Position numbers and translations under genes: made by a program
Origin: Coniferiporia sulphurascens
Lineage: Eukaryota > Basidiomycota > Agaricomycetes > Hymenochaetales > Hymenochaetaceae
Reading direction: 5' to 3'
DNA length: 64,000 nucleotides
Assembly: GCA_002794785.1 (NCBI GenBank)
Contig: NBBA01000024.1
Coordinates: 62,001 to 126,000, forward strand
The notes under the pieces: generated by a model
What the model was told of the DNA's origin: nothing
The model's input: the letters and a program-made list of their open reading frames with translations, nothing else
The model's database searches: none
Shown: in pieces, positions 47,537 through 59,214 of the stretch
How positions within the stretch are numbered: position 1 is the first letter of the stretch
Layout: every line of letters begins with the position of its first letter

Positions 47537-48142
47537 TCAATGGCCGCCCATGTCAAGACACATCGTTAACTCCTCTTTGCGCCTGTTCGACGAGTTCTTT
47601 CTCCACCAGCTTGTCTTGTTGTCAACTATTTCAAATCCTGACGGCACGCGCGACGCTCTCTTGCTTTTCCCATCTGGACCAACGTGAACGAGGCGACGTG
47701 TGGACGCAGTCACGCATTTCCAAGCAAGGACGAATCGGCGAGAAAACGTCTTTCGACCACGGACATAGTTCCTACGTGATCCACACGAGGTCGAAGATGC
47801 AAAGCTGACGCGACGCGACCTGCGAATCTCGAAAGATTGAGGCCGTTGGGATGATACAGAGTGTTTGAATGATAGCGGGCGATCGAAGACCGTCGAGCCT
47901 GCTTCGGACGGAAATGTCTGCATGTCTTTCCCATCATAAGAGTGGCGAACTGTAGCCGAGGAGGCAGTGACAGGTGTAGCCGCTCGTCCGTGCTCGTTGC
48001 TAAGGGAAGATCCTCTAAACGCGCGCGATGCGCTTCGATTTCGTGCTGCTTCTCGACCAGCCCAGAGCACGTATTCAGGAACGAGTCCTGGGGGGATACT
48101 TTCTAGTGCGTCTGACACAGTCGAGACGATAACGGGTCGCAT
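47537..48142 (-). CDS. Hypothetical basic protein
   Basis: An uninterrupted frame of 201 residues from ATG at 48142 (MRPVIVSTVSDALESIPPGL). The middle is Ser/Arg-rich with several R-R-x-S sites, and the C-terminal third is strongly basic (RRNYVRGRKTFSRRF). The frame remains open another 165 bp upstream without an ATG, so a 5' exon is possible. I do not recognise a family. Codon use is GC-rich and coherent, and length and composition argue for a real protein, but it could be a chance open frame. Confidence 0.45.
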   Translation of the reverse strand: MRPVIVSTVSDALESIPPGLVPEYVLWAGREAARNRSASRAFRGSSLSNEHGRAATPVTASSATVRHSYDGKDMQTFPSEAGSTVFDRPLSFKHSVSSQRPQSFEIRRSRRVSFASSTSCGSRRNYVRGRKTFSRRFVLAWKCVTASTRRLVHVGPDGKSKRASRVPSGFEIVDNKTSWWRKNSSNRRKEELTMCLDMGGH

Positions 48143-50252
48143 GAAGGTTTCGTCCGCATACGTGTGCGGGTGAGTGACTGTGATCCTCTTTGGTGCATGG
48201 TTTTTGTAGTTTGCTTTTACAGAATTCGTCTTCCTAGTGTCGGTAACAACTTGTAAGTTACAATACCGCTGGAGAAAGCCAGTCTGGTTACCTGCTATTT
48301 TTGCCAAAAGGCTTCAGAAAGGACGATACAACAGTACCCCGAGCTCCAGATCGGCGAATGCGATAGTGCATGCTGTGATTTCGTGAATTCGATAGCGGTG
48401 AATGCATCCGGTATTAGAGAACTTGCGAACCCGGAGGGAATGTTATGATACAGGCGGCGGGTAGTTAAGCAATGGCGGGTATAGGTTTGGACCTCAACTC
48501 GCCCGCTCGTGCGTGTCTTATATCCCATTTTTCTGCAGCGGCCACCAGCCACGTCGATCGATTTCGCCAAGCGCTCAGCCACAACTCCCGGACGGTGGCC
48601 GCGAGGCGATGATCACGAGGCTTATGGACCACGCTTTTTACTGTCCAAGCAGAGTGGCAGTGGCTGCGGGTACCGTAAATGTCAATAACATTATAAAAGA
48701 ATACTCGTATCGCTGATAAAAATGCAAACGAGCCGCGCCTAAACAATCGGTGCGTTGTTTGTGCGTGTTATACCAGGAAAAGAACAAAGGCTCGAGAACA
48801 ATCGTCGACAATCTGGATAGCATCGTCGACCACAAAGGGCTACTTATGATAGGGGTTCGAGTCGAGCCACGCTCATCAAAGTGGCAACTTTCTGGGTGCT
48901 ACACATGAAAATCTGAACCGTCTGCCACGTTGTCCATTTCATAAACCACTATCGGAGCAACTAGCGTCACGTCTTCCTTAAGAACTTTGCAGGTACGATT
49001 TCGTGAATTGAGCTGATCGGGAGATTTGTAGTGCTATACGAAGTCGTGTTATCCTCGCACTTAATCCAAGGCTCTAACCTCCACCCTGTGGCCACCACGC
49101 CGCGCACCTGCGACCCCTCTTCGTAACTATTTGGGAGTGTCCGAACTTGTTAATTTTCCCCATACTATCGCGCGATAGTAGGGAACAAGAAATTCGAAGC
49201 CCGTTTATACACACGAAATGCACTCATATGCCGCACTGAGAAGCCGGTTTTCTCTGCGCACCTCTCACACGAAACGATGCATCGGCCACCATGAAATACC
49301 CCTCAACGTCGGCATACGGAGCTCATTTCCAGACATCGAAGTGCGCGGATGCTGCGCGACGTATCCCGAGACGATGGAGTTGGCGAGGCACAGGACATTA
49401 ATATCTTGGATTCCCAAGGACGCGCGAGAATACTTCAGAATGCTATTCGAAACAGCTGCCCGTGCACGCGGCGGCATCGAGGCTCGTTCGTGTTTCTCGT
49501 AGCTGTACATACAGCACTCCACACACAGTAGCTCCTTACGCTTGCTTGGAAGCTTAGTCCAATTGCCTCCAGCATATATCTATCGGATCCAAGTATGGGA
49601 TTCAAGGCCCACACGCCGCTAGCACATGGCCGCGTGCAGTCGCAGTGCTAATCCTGGAAATCCATGCCTCTGTAGGTGTGCCTGCGGTCGATTACAATTG
49701 AGTCTACGCTGGGTGATGAGCGCTGGGCGTAACGGGTCTTCTACCACTTTAAGGTTGAATACCTAAGTGTCAGCAGTTCGGATCATTCACCCACTGCAGG
49801 TAATGAAGCACGATATTCGTGGAAGACTGCTTAGAACCTCGGAGGCGGGTAAATGTTGTATTGTAAGTATGTCCATGTAGTTTGAACTGGTGGTCGTAAA
49901 TTCTATCCCCTAACTGCGCGTCGTGACCATGCTTTCATCCCGTCGGTTAATGATCAGCTGTATGGACACTTCGTAATATATTAATACGCCCCACCAATGG
50001 TTAGAAGACCAGCCTTCTGTAGCCTTCGCTGGTGGAGCCGTAATATATGTACATTGATAAAGGGGCTTCTTGTTTACTTTCGGGGAAGCATCACTCCATG
50101 AAGGAACAAGAAAGTTTGTCCGAAGGCATTTGCATTACTGAGGCAGCGACAACTACCGACAGCGCATGAGACAGGGGCAATCATCCGAACTTCTCGGCTT
50201 AACGTTCATTGATGAACTTGAATACATCCAACTTTCCGGGCATACCCCACGC
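48143..50252. other. Intergenic region
   Basis: No supportable gene. A perfect 18-bp palindrome, TACTATCGCGCGATAGTA, is at 49163-49180. Short overlapping frames at 48295-48835 on the minus strand may be decayed exons. Confidence 0.45.
49163..49180. repeat. Perfect 18-bp palindrome
   Basis: TACTATCGCGCGATAGTA reads the same on both strands. It could be a dimeric-protein binding site or chance; no adjacent gene start explains it. Confidence 0.7.
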
Positions 50253-50788
50253 TTATTCGGGGACCTCTGCAACACACTCGATCTCGACGTCTGCACCTAG
50301 CGGGAGACTCGCAACCCCGACACACGTGCGCGCCGGCATCTTGTCTTTGTCAAAGAACTGCGCAACACATACATCGAGTCAGTCCGACTGCGCATCAGAA
50401 GAAGGAGGGGGTGAGATAGAGAAGCACCTGTATGTATATCTCGTTCATCAGCCCGAAATCACGGTCCATGTGCCTTAGGTATATGTTTGCCTTAACGATG
50501 TGGTTCAGGTCCGACCCGGCAGCTTTGAGAACCCTCGTCATATTCTCCAACGCCGCGCGCTGATTCCGACGTAGTATTAGCCATCTTGAATTTCCCAGGA
50601 AGAGTAGGCATCATCATTTCTGATATTCTCACCGTTTGCGCCTGCACCCCACCAGGCACGATAGCTTTCAGATCATGCATACAGCCGATGTTTCCGGACA
50701 CATAGACGTAGCCTCGTGAAATCGTCGCCTGAGAGAAGACTGGCATGGGAGGAACAGCATCCTCGGCGTAAACAATGGTCGGCGACAT
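50253..50788 (-). CDS. RidA/YjgF/UK114 family enamine-imine deaminase
   Basis: Three exons (50788-50633, 50559-50428, 50357-50253) join in phase 0 to 130 residues, the family's standard length. RidA hydrolyses reactive 2-aminoacrylate-type enamines from PLP enzymes, protecting metabolism. Visible motifs are VFSQATISRGYVYVSGNIG, GGVQAQT, LENMTRVLKAAGSDL, VKANIYLRHMDRDFGLMNE, and MPARTCVGVASLPLGADVEI, which carries the substrate-binding arginine, ending IECVAEVPE. No mitochondrial presequence is seen, so it is probably cytosolic. All introns are short and GT-AG. Confidence 0.95.
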
Positions 50789-52829
50789 TGCGACGATAGT
50801 GAAAGAGATACCCAGAAATCAAAATTAGTAGCAAAATAGATGATTAAGTTTGCCTGGCGCCATATGTAGTATAACTTAAGGTTCCGACTTAATTCTCTAT
50901 GGTGAGCAATCTGCGTGCCGAGTCTGCCGATGATTGCATCAGTTCCGCTTTTATAGTCAAAGCCAACCGGGGCCGACTACTCCAAATGGTCGAAGGGACC
51001 AGTCAACACCAAGTAAAGACAAGTTCAAAGCATACATTTTGTGAACGTTCGGTTTCGGTTTTTCCTTAGATCTTGAAATTGGTTTGCTGCTGGATGAATA
51101 GTGACCAGTCACGTCGGGGCCCACTGAATACAAACTCCAAACTCACGGACTCGGAGATGGCATAAGTACTACTAGTACTAGTAGTCTCTTTGAAGTTTGA
51201 ACAGATCCTGAATTCCACTGCGTTTCGTGATTTTGCGGTGCTTTGGTCCATAGTTCCTCTGCGTCACAAGTCCAAGAGACTCGGGTATCTGCGTAATATG
51301 ACCTCCAGGGTCATCCGCAAGTCCCAAGTAAGCAATCCCCGATCTACTTCAAGTTTTACCAGCTCCATGCCGTTTCCATCACAGTTAGGCGTTTTGGCTC
51401 TCTAGAGTCAAGATTTAACATTAGGGTCGATGCGAGAGTATGTCCGGGGTCAAATCGGATGAACAACCTGGCAAGGTCGGATCCAATTAGAAAGGCTTTT
51501 CTTGTTCTAATTTCTTGGTCCGACAGGAGGTATATGCTATGGGCTGGGTAGAATACAGCACTGCGTACAGCATAGCATAACTGACCTCAACGGGGTTTAT
51601 ACACGGACGGTATAATTTGTTTCCTCCCCATCGAGCTCCCGTCCCCGATTACTTCTCAGGGTAGACATGCTAATGCTTATCTTGGGCGACATTTCACATA
51701 GAAGGTAGTCTGTACTCGTTGACTTTATTCCAAAACTAGCGATGCATATTAACTTCCTCTCCCGGGTGTTTGACGTGGAAAGTGGCTAATTACCATTACG
51801 ATGTATCAAGAACGAGAGATCTGATCATGGCGTTCAATATCCATCTATAATTGTAGGACTCGGAGTAGCCTGAAAATAATCCGAGGATAACGGCTCCTGA
51901 CGTACCCACTGCTACTAGCGCGGACCGTGCAATGGAGCTTCGGGACTGGTTCCTCCCCAAACCCATTCTACAAAATATGTTGAAGTATGTGGGGAACCCA
52001 CATAGAGTGGAGAGGCGAAGCTATATTACGTCAGCTTAATCACAGGTAGGTTCTCACGGGGGGGGGGCGGCACAGCATCAAGCTACTGCTGACTAAGCTA
52101 GCTTTTTGAGAGCCCCTAACCGGATAACTGGAGGGCTTCGCCCCCCAATTAAAACAGCGAATATGCGGACGGCCATCATCGGCGTCAAACCGTGCAGTAC
52201 GTGGGGAAAGGATCGGTACTCGGAAGTCGAAAATATGGAACCCGAGGATCTCGTCCATTCATGTTCACCAGCTGTGGCTTTGCCCGAGGCGAAGACTGCG
52301 CCCATCAACACAGCAGTGCCTATCAGCTCCCACCTTAGTATCATCCGCCCTTTTAATTTACGGAAACGGAATGCTCGGATTCCTATCGCTGGTTTCGATC
52401 TCATTCAGTGGCCCTCCTCGGCCACCGCCCAAATAATCCTAAAATAAGCTGGCACCGACGCTCAATATCCGCGGATCTTCCTCTGTACTTGTCGGAAAGT
52501 TCTAGGTCGAGGAAAGACAGAATCACACAGATACTTATGTTATCTTCTCGGATGCACTGCATACTACCACTCAGGTCGACAATGATGAATACATGCACCA
52601 ATACCCGGGGCCGCCGATACTGGCACCTCTAATGAGAAGCGCCTCACTTTTCGTTTTCTGGGATCATTCACGCGAAACGAATAATTTTCTGAAACACGAG
52701 CGAATTTCCCACTTCGCCTGCATATTAGCACTTCAAGTTATCAGCAGATATTCAGCACCTTGATTTCTCAATCAGATTGTCTTTCTTAATCCGATGACCG
52801 TATAGGGCCAAAACGCGACAGTCTTCGTG
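50789..52829. other. Intergenic region
   Basis: No supportable gene. It holds a perfect 18-bp palindrome (51168-51185) and overlapping frames at 52093-52617. One minus-strand frame there begins with a signal-peptide-like stretch (MILRWELIGTAVLMGAVFAS), but no complete gene could be built. Confidence 0.45.
51168..51185. repeat. Perfect 18-bp palindrome
   Basis: ACTACTAGTACTAGTAGT is self-complementary over its full length. No function is assigned. Confidence 0.7.
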
Positions 52830-52911
52830 GGTGAGATGGCCGAGCGGTCTAAGGCGTTAGACTAAGGATCTAATCTCTTCGGGGGCGTGGGTTCAAATCC
52901 CACTCTCATCA
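52830..52911 (+). tRNA. tRNA-Leu (anticodon AAG)
   Basis: An 82-nt type II tRNA without intron. The acceptor strands GGTGAGA and TCTCATC pair with one G-U, the discriminator is A, and the anticodon loop CTAAGGA is closed by a GTTAGA/TCTAAT stem. It has a long variable arm and the T-loop GGTTCAAATCC. AAG reads the leucine codon CTT (and CTC/CTA after inosine modification). An identical copy is at 58734-58815 on the other strand. Confidence 0.95.
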
Positions 52912-53782
52912 TACACAGTCAGTCCAGGATGGCGAGCTCTACAGCTCAAAGTCACGCGGCGTAACTTTTCGTGCTTTTTTTTTTTTCAAAACTTTTACCG
53001 AATGATCTGCGTCTATTTTTGGAATCGGCCGTGCGTTTTTGCTCGGGACCGATCATCCAGACGGGAATTTCCGAGGAGATCTGCGTCGCGTCGGTGCCAG
53101 TGCATCTGTCTACACTGGCAATACTATACTTGCTTCTGTTAGATCTCGAATAAGACGAAGATTGCTAGCCTTCGAAAGTCCTCTCAAGGAGGCACCGAGT
53201 CTTATCCCAAAATGATCGGATCGCGGAAAACTACGGAAATGAACGCAAGAGACAGGCGAAACACCAGCTCCAGATTTCAGACGAACGTGCTGCTCGCACA
53301 CACCATCAGACGGAGATACTTAAGTGTAAGGCATTAAATGCTCGCGATGTTGAGTGGCTTTTCGAAAGATTCCCACAGGCAGGCCTGAGGGCCTTGGCGA
53401 ATTTTTCAAGGCTGTAACCGTACTGGACTTTTGTACAGTACACCTTTGCACATCATAAGATCACAGGAATAGGACCTCCATTTCCATCTTCAAAACCATA
53501 TCAAGCTAGAGCTGGACCTCGACTTGCCAGATATTGAATCTTGCTCTTATCATATGGTTGAGCTTTAAGGGGTGACTTTCCCCGTCAACGTGGTCATGAC
53601 CATGCAAGTTGCTGGAATCGCATTGATTCATTTTTCTGGTACTTTTTCTCGTCATGTTTTATATACATTAGTGCTTTACATTGACGGCTTCAGAGCTGTG
53701 CTATTTTCATCACGAATTTTAGATACGGTGACTCCAGAGAGTCAGCAGAGGGTCTTCAAACCGCATGACGCAGCAGACACAA
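52912..53782. other. Intergenic region between tRNA-Leu and carboxypeptidase
   Basis: It holds the poly-T tract near 52975-52985 that would terminate RNA polymerase III after the tRNA, and the 3' flank of the convergent carboxypeptidase gene. No gene is seen. Confidence 0.5.
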
Positions 53783-56029
53783 TCAGAGCGACTCTTCTGC
53801 GAGCCACCGATTTACCATTTCCAAGGACTCGATGGGCTTATCGTGGGGAACCTACACACAACGATGTCAGTCAATCCGTGTTCAAAAAAAAATAAAGGAG
53901 ATCAAACCGACTTACCAAATGACCTGCACCATAGATCGTCGCGAACGTGAAATTCCCGGACGACCTCGTCTTCCCCGCAGGCGTACCGCCCACGAACCAA
54001 TCATGCAGTTCCTCCCGCACGAATGCCTCTCTGCCCTCCCATTCCATATCAAGAGCCCAGCGCTCGTTGCCAACCCAGTTCGCGATGAAGTCGTACGTGC
54101 CCGCGTAGATGAGCACCTTCACACCGCGCGCGAGAAGCTCGGCGACGTACAACTGCGTCTGGTGCATCGGATCGCCGCTCGCCCAAAACCGCTGGTTTAC
54201 TGTCCGGGAGTGCTCACTGAAGTTACCGAAGGCAGCGTCGATACCGAGGGCCGAGCGTATGGGTGGTGAATTGAGATACTCGGCTACATCGCTACGGTGC
54301 CCATAATAGCCAGTAAGAGATCAGTAGACAGTGAAATGAGGTGGCGTAGGGCGCACTCTTCCTCTGGATAGCAGCTGGTGTCAATTCCGCACTTCATCGA
54401 CACATCGTAATTATTGTAACCTAGAGCTACTTCAATGTTCGCCCTAAAACAAGATTATTTCACACCCACCTGCAGCTGACAACGGCATCATGAGCTCTGT
54501 GGCACAGAAATCGAACGCCGCCTTGCAGTCAATTAGGTCGAAGTGATCAACACAAGCTGCTCTGGACCATTTTTTGCAGCGGGGTAGCTATACAAGATTG
54601 TCATACAATGCATTGACGATGAAAGAGAAGTCTCCTTACAATCTGCTTCATGCGGACACATGTACTATTCACAATGTGATTAAGGTTGCACAAGAAGCGC
54701 GTTTACTGAACGATACCTGATTGGCTGTATAGGTTCAATCGCAGCGCTTGTGCACTGTATGTCATAATAGGATTCCAAAAGACTGTGCCAAAGGTGTCAT
54801 TAAGATAACCCTTCTGCTGAGAGATAGATGTTTCAGGCTTACTAAAAGAAATCCGTCGCCCCGTTCCCTGATAAAGCGGAGAGAATGGCTTCAGTATCTC
54901 TGTCGTGTACAGTTTTTTTAAGTAACTCACCAATCATGACAGACTTGAGGTTTATCGGAGTCAAACCTTTCGCGACAAGATCTTCATTTTGGTCATAAAT
55001 AGCTGCCGCATAGACAGGCAAGTATCTCCCCTTATGGGATAAAGAATAAAGTGAGTAAGCAATAAAACAAATATGAAGGGAAAGACTGCTTTCGTACCGC
55101 ATACGATTCGCCAGTCAGATGGAAGTTGCGGCCCTTAAACTTGTCGAAGGTCTCAAAAAACATGGCCGCGAAAGCGGCAATATCCACCCCAGCTTCTTCA
55201 GAAGTTGACTGTACAATAGAAGCTATAAAAATCGATGCAAAGGAGAAACGGTGATATATTTACGCACAGGTATGTTTCCGAAGTTGTCATACGAGAAGCC
55301 GACGCCAATGGGCTGGTCGATGAAGAAAATATTGGCGTTCGTGTTCCACGAGTATGGATTGTACTTCGTGCTATTCGCGGATGCGATGCTGCAAGGGCCT
55401 GTACTTGAGCATTAGTATTGAACGCGAATTCAGGAGGAGGGAGAGGTACAGACCCAGTTCTAGAAAGAGACCCATAGCCGATGAACCACCAGGTCCTGGA
55501 AATGTATTCACTAGTCAGAACAGAGAGGAGGGAAACAGGCAAGAAAAACAAGACAATGCGCACCGCCGTTTGTCCAGAGCAGTACATCATCGTTGTCCGG
55601 GTCATTCCTGCTCTCAAAAAAGTAGAAGAAAAAATGTTTGGATCCAGAGTCAATGTAACCAGTGTACGAACTGGAGAGAAACGTATCGAAATCAGTACAC
55701 TTGCGTAATACGGCCGGAAGCAAGCTTTGAAAGAAAGGACAAACGTAACATTCCCATCACAGAAGTTCGATTTCTTGATTCGGGTACTCCTTCCCGGGAA
55801 TGCAGGATGGGAGAACGTAGTGAATTCGTTCGAGGAGACAGAAGATAAATCCAGCGTCTTGATTTCTCTGAGATTGATTCAGCGCAGACAAAGTTGATGG
55901 CCGGGAATATTTATACCCTCGAGCTGCTTCGGTGTATGAGAGAACGACCTGCTCGCGCTCAGCGTTGGCCACAGCCAATTTGATGCCGACGAAGGCAGCA
56001 AGCGCGCACACGGAACGGAGGAGCCTCAT
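53783..56029 (-). CDS. Serine carboxypeptidase (S10), paralogue 1
   Basis: A secreted or vacuolar exopeptidase removing C-terminal residues from peptides. ATG at 56029 opens a signal peptide ([23 protein letters not shown]). A pro-segment with [20 protein letters not shown] is followed by [20 protein letters not shown] and the substrate-binding GGPGGSS (GGPGCSS in most family members). The nucleophile is in [12 protein letters not shown]. Later motifs are [29 protein letters not shown], the catalytic Asp in [14 protein letters not shown] and the catalytic His in GAGHLVPHDKP, ending [12 protein letters not shown] with stop at 53783-53785. Many short introns were resolved by comparison with paralogue 2 (59215-61462), and no break was found. 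It is divergent from the DHODH gene 435 bp away. Confidence 0.9.
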
Positions 56030-56464
56030 CTTTACGGGAGAGTACACAGTAGATTTCAAACACTTGAGTTCCAGGATGGCTTTATATCGTCTCTCAGGGT
56101 GCCATGCGTCCGTTATATTGGACGCGAACCATTGAACTAAATTGTGCTTCGCCACCAATCAATGGCGGCGAGCGCGCACACGCGCACACGAGAGTCCGTT
56201 ATAGTCCGTTATCGTGCTGCCGATGCAAATTCCTTCCGTGCAGGCCCTTTGAACGGCAAGGTTGAAGATTCATGGGCATAGCAAGACTAGAATGTTAACG
56301 CGACGACAGAAAATTGTTTGAGACTCTAGTTTTTGAAATGAAAACAAGTAGTAGACCGAAAGGTCAAACCTAAGGAGCGGCATTTCCCGAACAAGTTCTT
56401 ACGGATGAGTTCGGTAAGTAATAGCGGAGACCTCTAACGACATCGAGCGAGCAGCGTGCGGCCG

Positions 56465-58206
56465 ATGTTTTCGCGGTATGCAGCGCGCCAGGCAGCGCGA
56501 CGAATAGCGCAGACGCATCCGTTTCGACATGCTCAAGCCCGCCCACTTTCCTCTTCTTCTGCCCAACCTACGAACATCCTCCGGCGCACGGTCGTGACGA
56601 CAGTCGTCCTGGTGTCTGGCACTCTGTTCGCGGTCTACTATTTCGACTCGCGCTCTGCAATTCATAGATATTTTATTACGCCCTTGCTGCGCCATGCGCT
56701 GGACCCGGAGACATCGCATAAGGTTGCTGTGAAAGTTTTGAGAAGCGGGCTGGCGCCGAAGGATATGGGTGTGGACGATGAAAGGCTGAGCACGGAGGTA
56801 TGTTGTACCAACGACCCTAGTTTTTGCTCCTCAAAAACTCTATATGTAGCTGTGGGGTGAAAAGCTGTCGAATCCCGTTGGGGTTGCAGCCGGGTTCGAC
56901 AAGAATGGGGAAGCTATCGACGGTTAGTGTGCATCCTTGGACACTTGCGCTCTTGATTTTGAAGATAATCACAGGTTTATTCGACCTCGGTTTCGGATGG
57001 GTTGAGATTGGCAGCGTTACTCCTAAGCCTCAGGCGAGTTTCATGCAGTGCTTCGCAATTGGCCGTCGACTCATAGGTTACATAGCCAGGGAACCCCACA
57101 CCGCGCGTCTTCCACCTCCCCGATGATTCTGCCATGATCAACCGCTACGGCTTCCCCTCCGAAGGCGCAAGCTCTGTCCTCTCGCGCCTGCGCGCACGTC
57201 TTCCCACCATCTTTGCCGACCGTCCACCCCCCGAACCGGAAGCACACGCCTCTCTGCGGCCCGCCGCGCTCCTTGCAATCAACCTCGGTAAGAACAAGAC
57301 TTCGCCTCCGGACGGCATTGCAGACTTCCTGGGTGGCGTCCGCATATTTGCGCCGTACGCGGATGTGCTTGTTGTGAACGTGTCGAGCCCGAACACGCCC
57401 GGCCTGCGCGGCATGCAGAGCCGTGGTCTACTCGAGGAGCTCCTTGCGGGTATCGTCGCGGAACGCGACGCACTCCCGCTACATACGCAGGCGGTTACTG
57501 CTCGTCGTCCGCGGCTGGTGCTCAAAATTGCCCCTGACCTTTCGGAGGACGAGCTGCGGGACGTCGCAGAGGCGGTCAAGGCGAACCCGGGCGTTGATGG
57601 TGTCATTGTCAGCAACACGACCATCCAGCGTCCCGCAGGGCTTACAGACCGTAAGCACCTCTTTTCTCTTTCCCTCGTACTCATGCACTTAAAAAAACCA
57701 TAGCCCGCAAAACGGAGATGGGTGGCTTATCTGGTGCGCCACTGAAACCACTGACCCTACGCGCGCTGCGCACGCTTCGCGCACACCTCCCCGCATCCGT
57801 GCCGCTTATCGGCTGCGGGGGAATCGCGACCGGTGCGGATGCGTTGGAATACGCACGCGCGGGAGCATCGGCCGTGCAGCTCTACACGGGTTTCGGGTAT
57901 GCCGGCGTTGGGGCGTGCCGTCGAGTCAAGGACGAGCTCACGGACGCACTTGTTCGCGAGGGTACGACATGGAGTGCGGTCGTCGCGAAAGCGGTGGAGG
58001 AGCTAAGTGCGAAGCCGCCGCCGCCGCCGCCTCAGCCTCAGTCTCAGCCAGAATCCGTGGAAGAGCTGGTCGTGAAGGCATCGGAGACCGGTTTACAGCT
58101 GCTTATTGACGAGGCCCTTTCGATTAAGCGGCAGTTGGAAGCTTTGGGCGAGGAGATGGGGCAGGAAGTCGTCGTAGAGAGCCAACCCCCTAATGCACTA
58201 CCCTGA
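56465..58206 (+). CDS. Dihydroorotate dehydrogenase, class 2, mitochondrial
   Basis: This enzyme oxidises dihydroorotate to orotate with ubiquinone as acceptor, the fourth step of UMP synthesis, at the inner mitochondrial membrane. Five exons (56465-56797, 56850-56922, 56975-57033, 57086-57650, 57704-58206) give 510 residues. The N-terminus is an Arg-rich presequence followed by a membrane helix (TVVTTVVLVSGTLFAVYYF). Motifs are PVGVAAGFDKNGEAIDGL, EIGSVTPKPQPGNPTPRVF, NRYGFPSEG, the catalytic-serine loop NVSSPNTPGLR, VIVSNTT and the FMN phosphate site PLIGCGGIATGADAL. The third intron is GC-AG (CAG/GCGAGT). After the usual domain end there is a tail of about 66 residues with a proline run and a predicted helix, longer than most homologues I know. 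The start follows an upstream GTG in frame that is not used. Confidence 0.95.
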
Positions 58207-58733
58207 CAACAATAGACATGGGCTTTTCATGGAGGAACGTAAATTGCATTACAGGCAATCGTATGACGGACCGACACAAATACTGGAGCAACTTCATACC
58301 CTTGCATGTGAACCCCACAATACGCGTAAAGTCACTTGAGTTAAACCGTCGTCTGTGATTAATAGCCTTGGAGCTTGCTACCCAAGTAACATGGTATAAG
58401 ATCGGCCATGTTATGCACCGTGTAAGATTTGGCTATAACACGTAGTCCTCGACGGTATACCTGTACCTCGCAAAATCATTATACGGGAAGTTCAGACTCC
58501 CGAGTGTTTTACATTTCGACATACTCATAGTTTATTATCACTACTTTAAAATACTGGTTCAGGAACAAGCTATTCGCCTTACGCCACTCGAACGTTAACT
58601 TGACACTTATATTCATCAACGGATACCCACTACATCAAGGCCGGTTCTTGACAGAATTAATTCGTGTTATCGATGTCCTGAAAAGTAAAGTCCGACTCAG
58701 GGACACACAAAACAGTGCGGAAGCAAAAATCAA
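58207..58733. other. Intergenic region between DHODH and the tRNA
   Basis: AT-richer spacer with no gene seen. Confidence 0.5.
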
Positions 58734-58815
58734 TGATGAGAGTGGGATTTGAACCCACGCCCCCGAAGAGATTAGATCCTTAGTCTAACGCCTTAGACCG
58801 CTCGGCCATCTCACC
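58734..58815 (-). tRNA. tRNA-Leu (anticodon AAG), second copy
   Basis: The sequence is identical over its full 82 nt to the tRNA at 52830-52911, in opposite orientation. Flanking sequence is not obviously shared. It lies about 400 bp upstream of the second carboxypeptidase gene. Confidence 0.95.
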
Positions 58816-59214
58816 CATGGAAAAGGTTGGTAACGGCTGGTGTAGAGCGAAACCTTTCGTGCGTCGATCAAAATTGACCTCCTTACGTGAGATTACTCAT
58901 TTGCGCGCGTAGTCATCTGCTTTACGCTTCAGGTCAGACGTTTCCACTGCTTCTGCTAGACACCAATCGTCCTCTATTAATCGCCTATTAGCCTTCCTTA
59001 TGATGGTGTCTAATGTGCCTGAACGGACGAGACTTTCTTCGGCAGCGAGCACGATAACGGGCCGCGTGCCCGCGCCCGACGTGAAGCACATGGCTCGAAT
59101 GAATGGTTCGCGTCATACGATGCATACAGTGCCGCAGCAACATGGAAATATATAAAGGCATCTTGGCGGTCAACTCTTCGAAACGAGTACGCAGTGCACC
59201 CCTTCTGTTGAACA
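58816..59214. other. Promoter region of carboxypeptidase paralogue 2
   Basis: This 400-bp gap lies between two divergently placed genes. A TATATAAA-like stretch at about 59150-59157 lies about 60 bp before the start codon of the carboxypeptidase gene. A 64-codon minus-strand frame (58897-59091) is open but unrecognised. Confidence 0.4.

Noticed and set aside
52093..52404. Minus-strand frame with a signal-peptide-like start
   Set aside because: The opposite strand is equally open, there is no conserved motif, and no complete gene model could be made; it might be a small secreted protein but the support is too thin.
55354..55848. 164-codon plus-strand frame
   Set aside because: It lies antisense across carboxypeptidase exons and introns and is a shadow of that gene.
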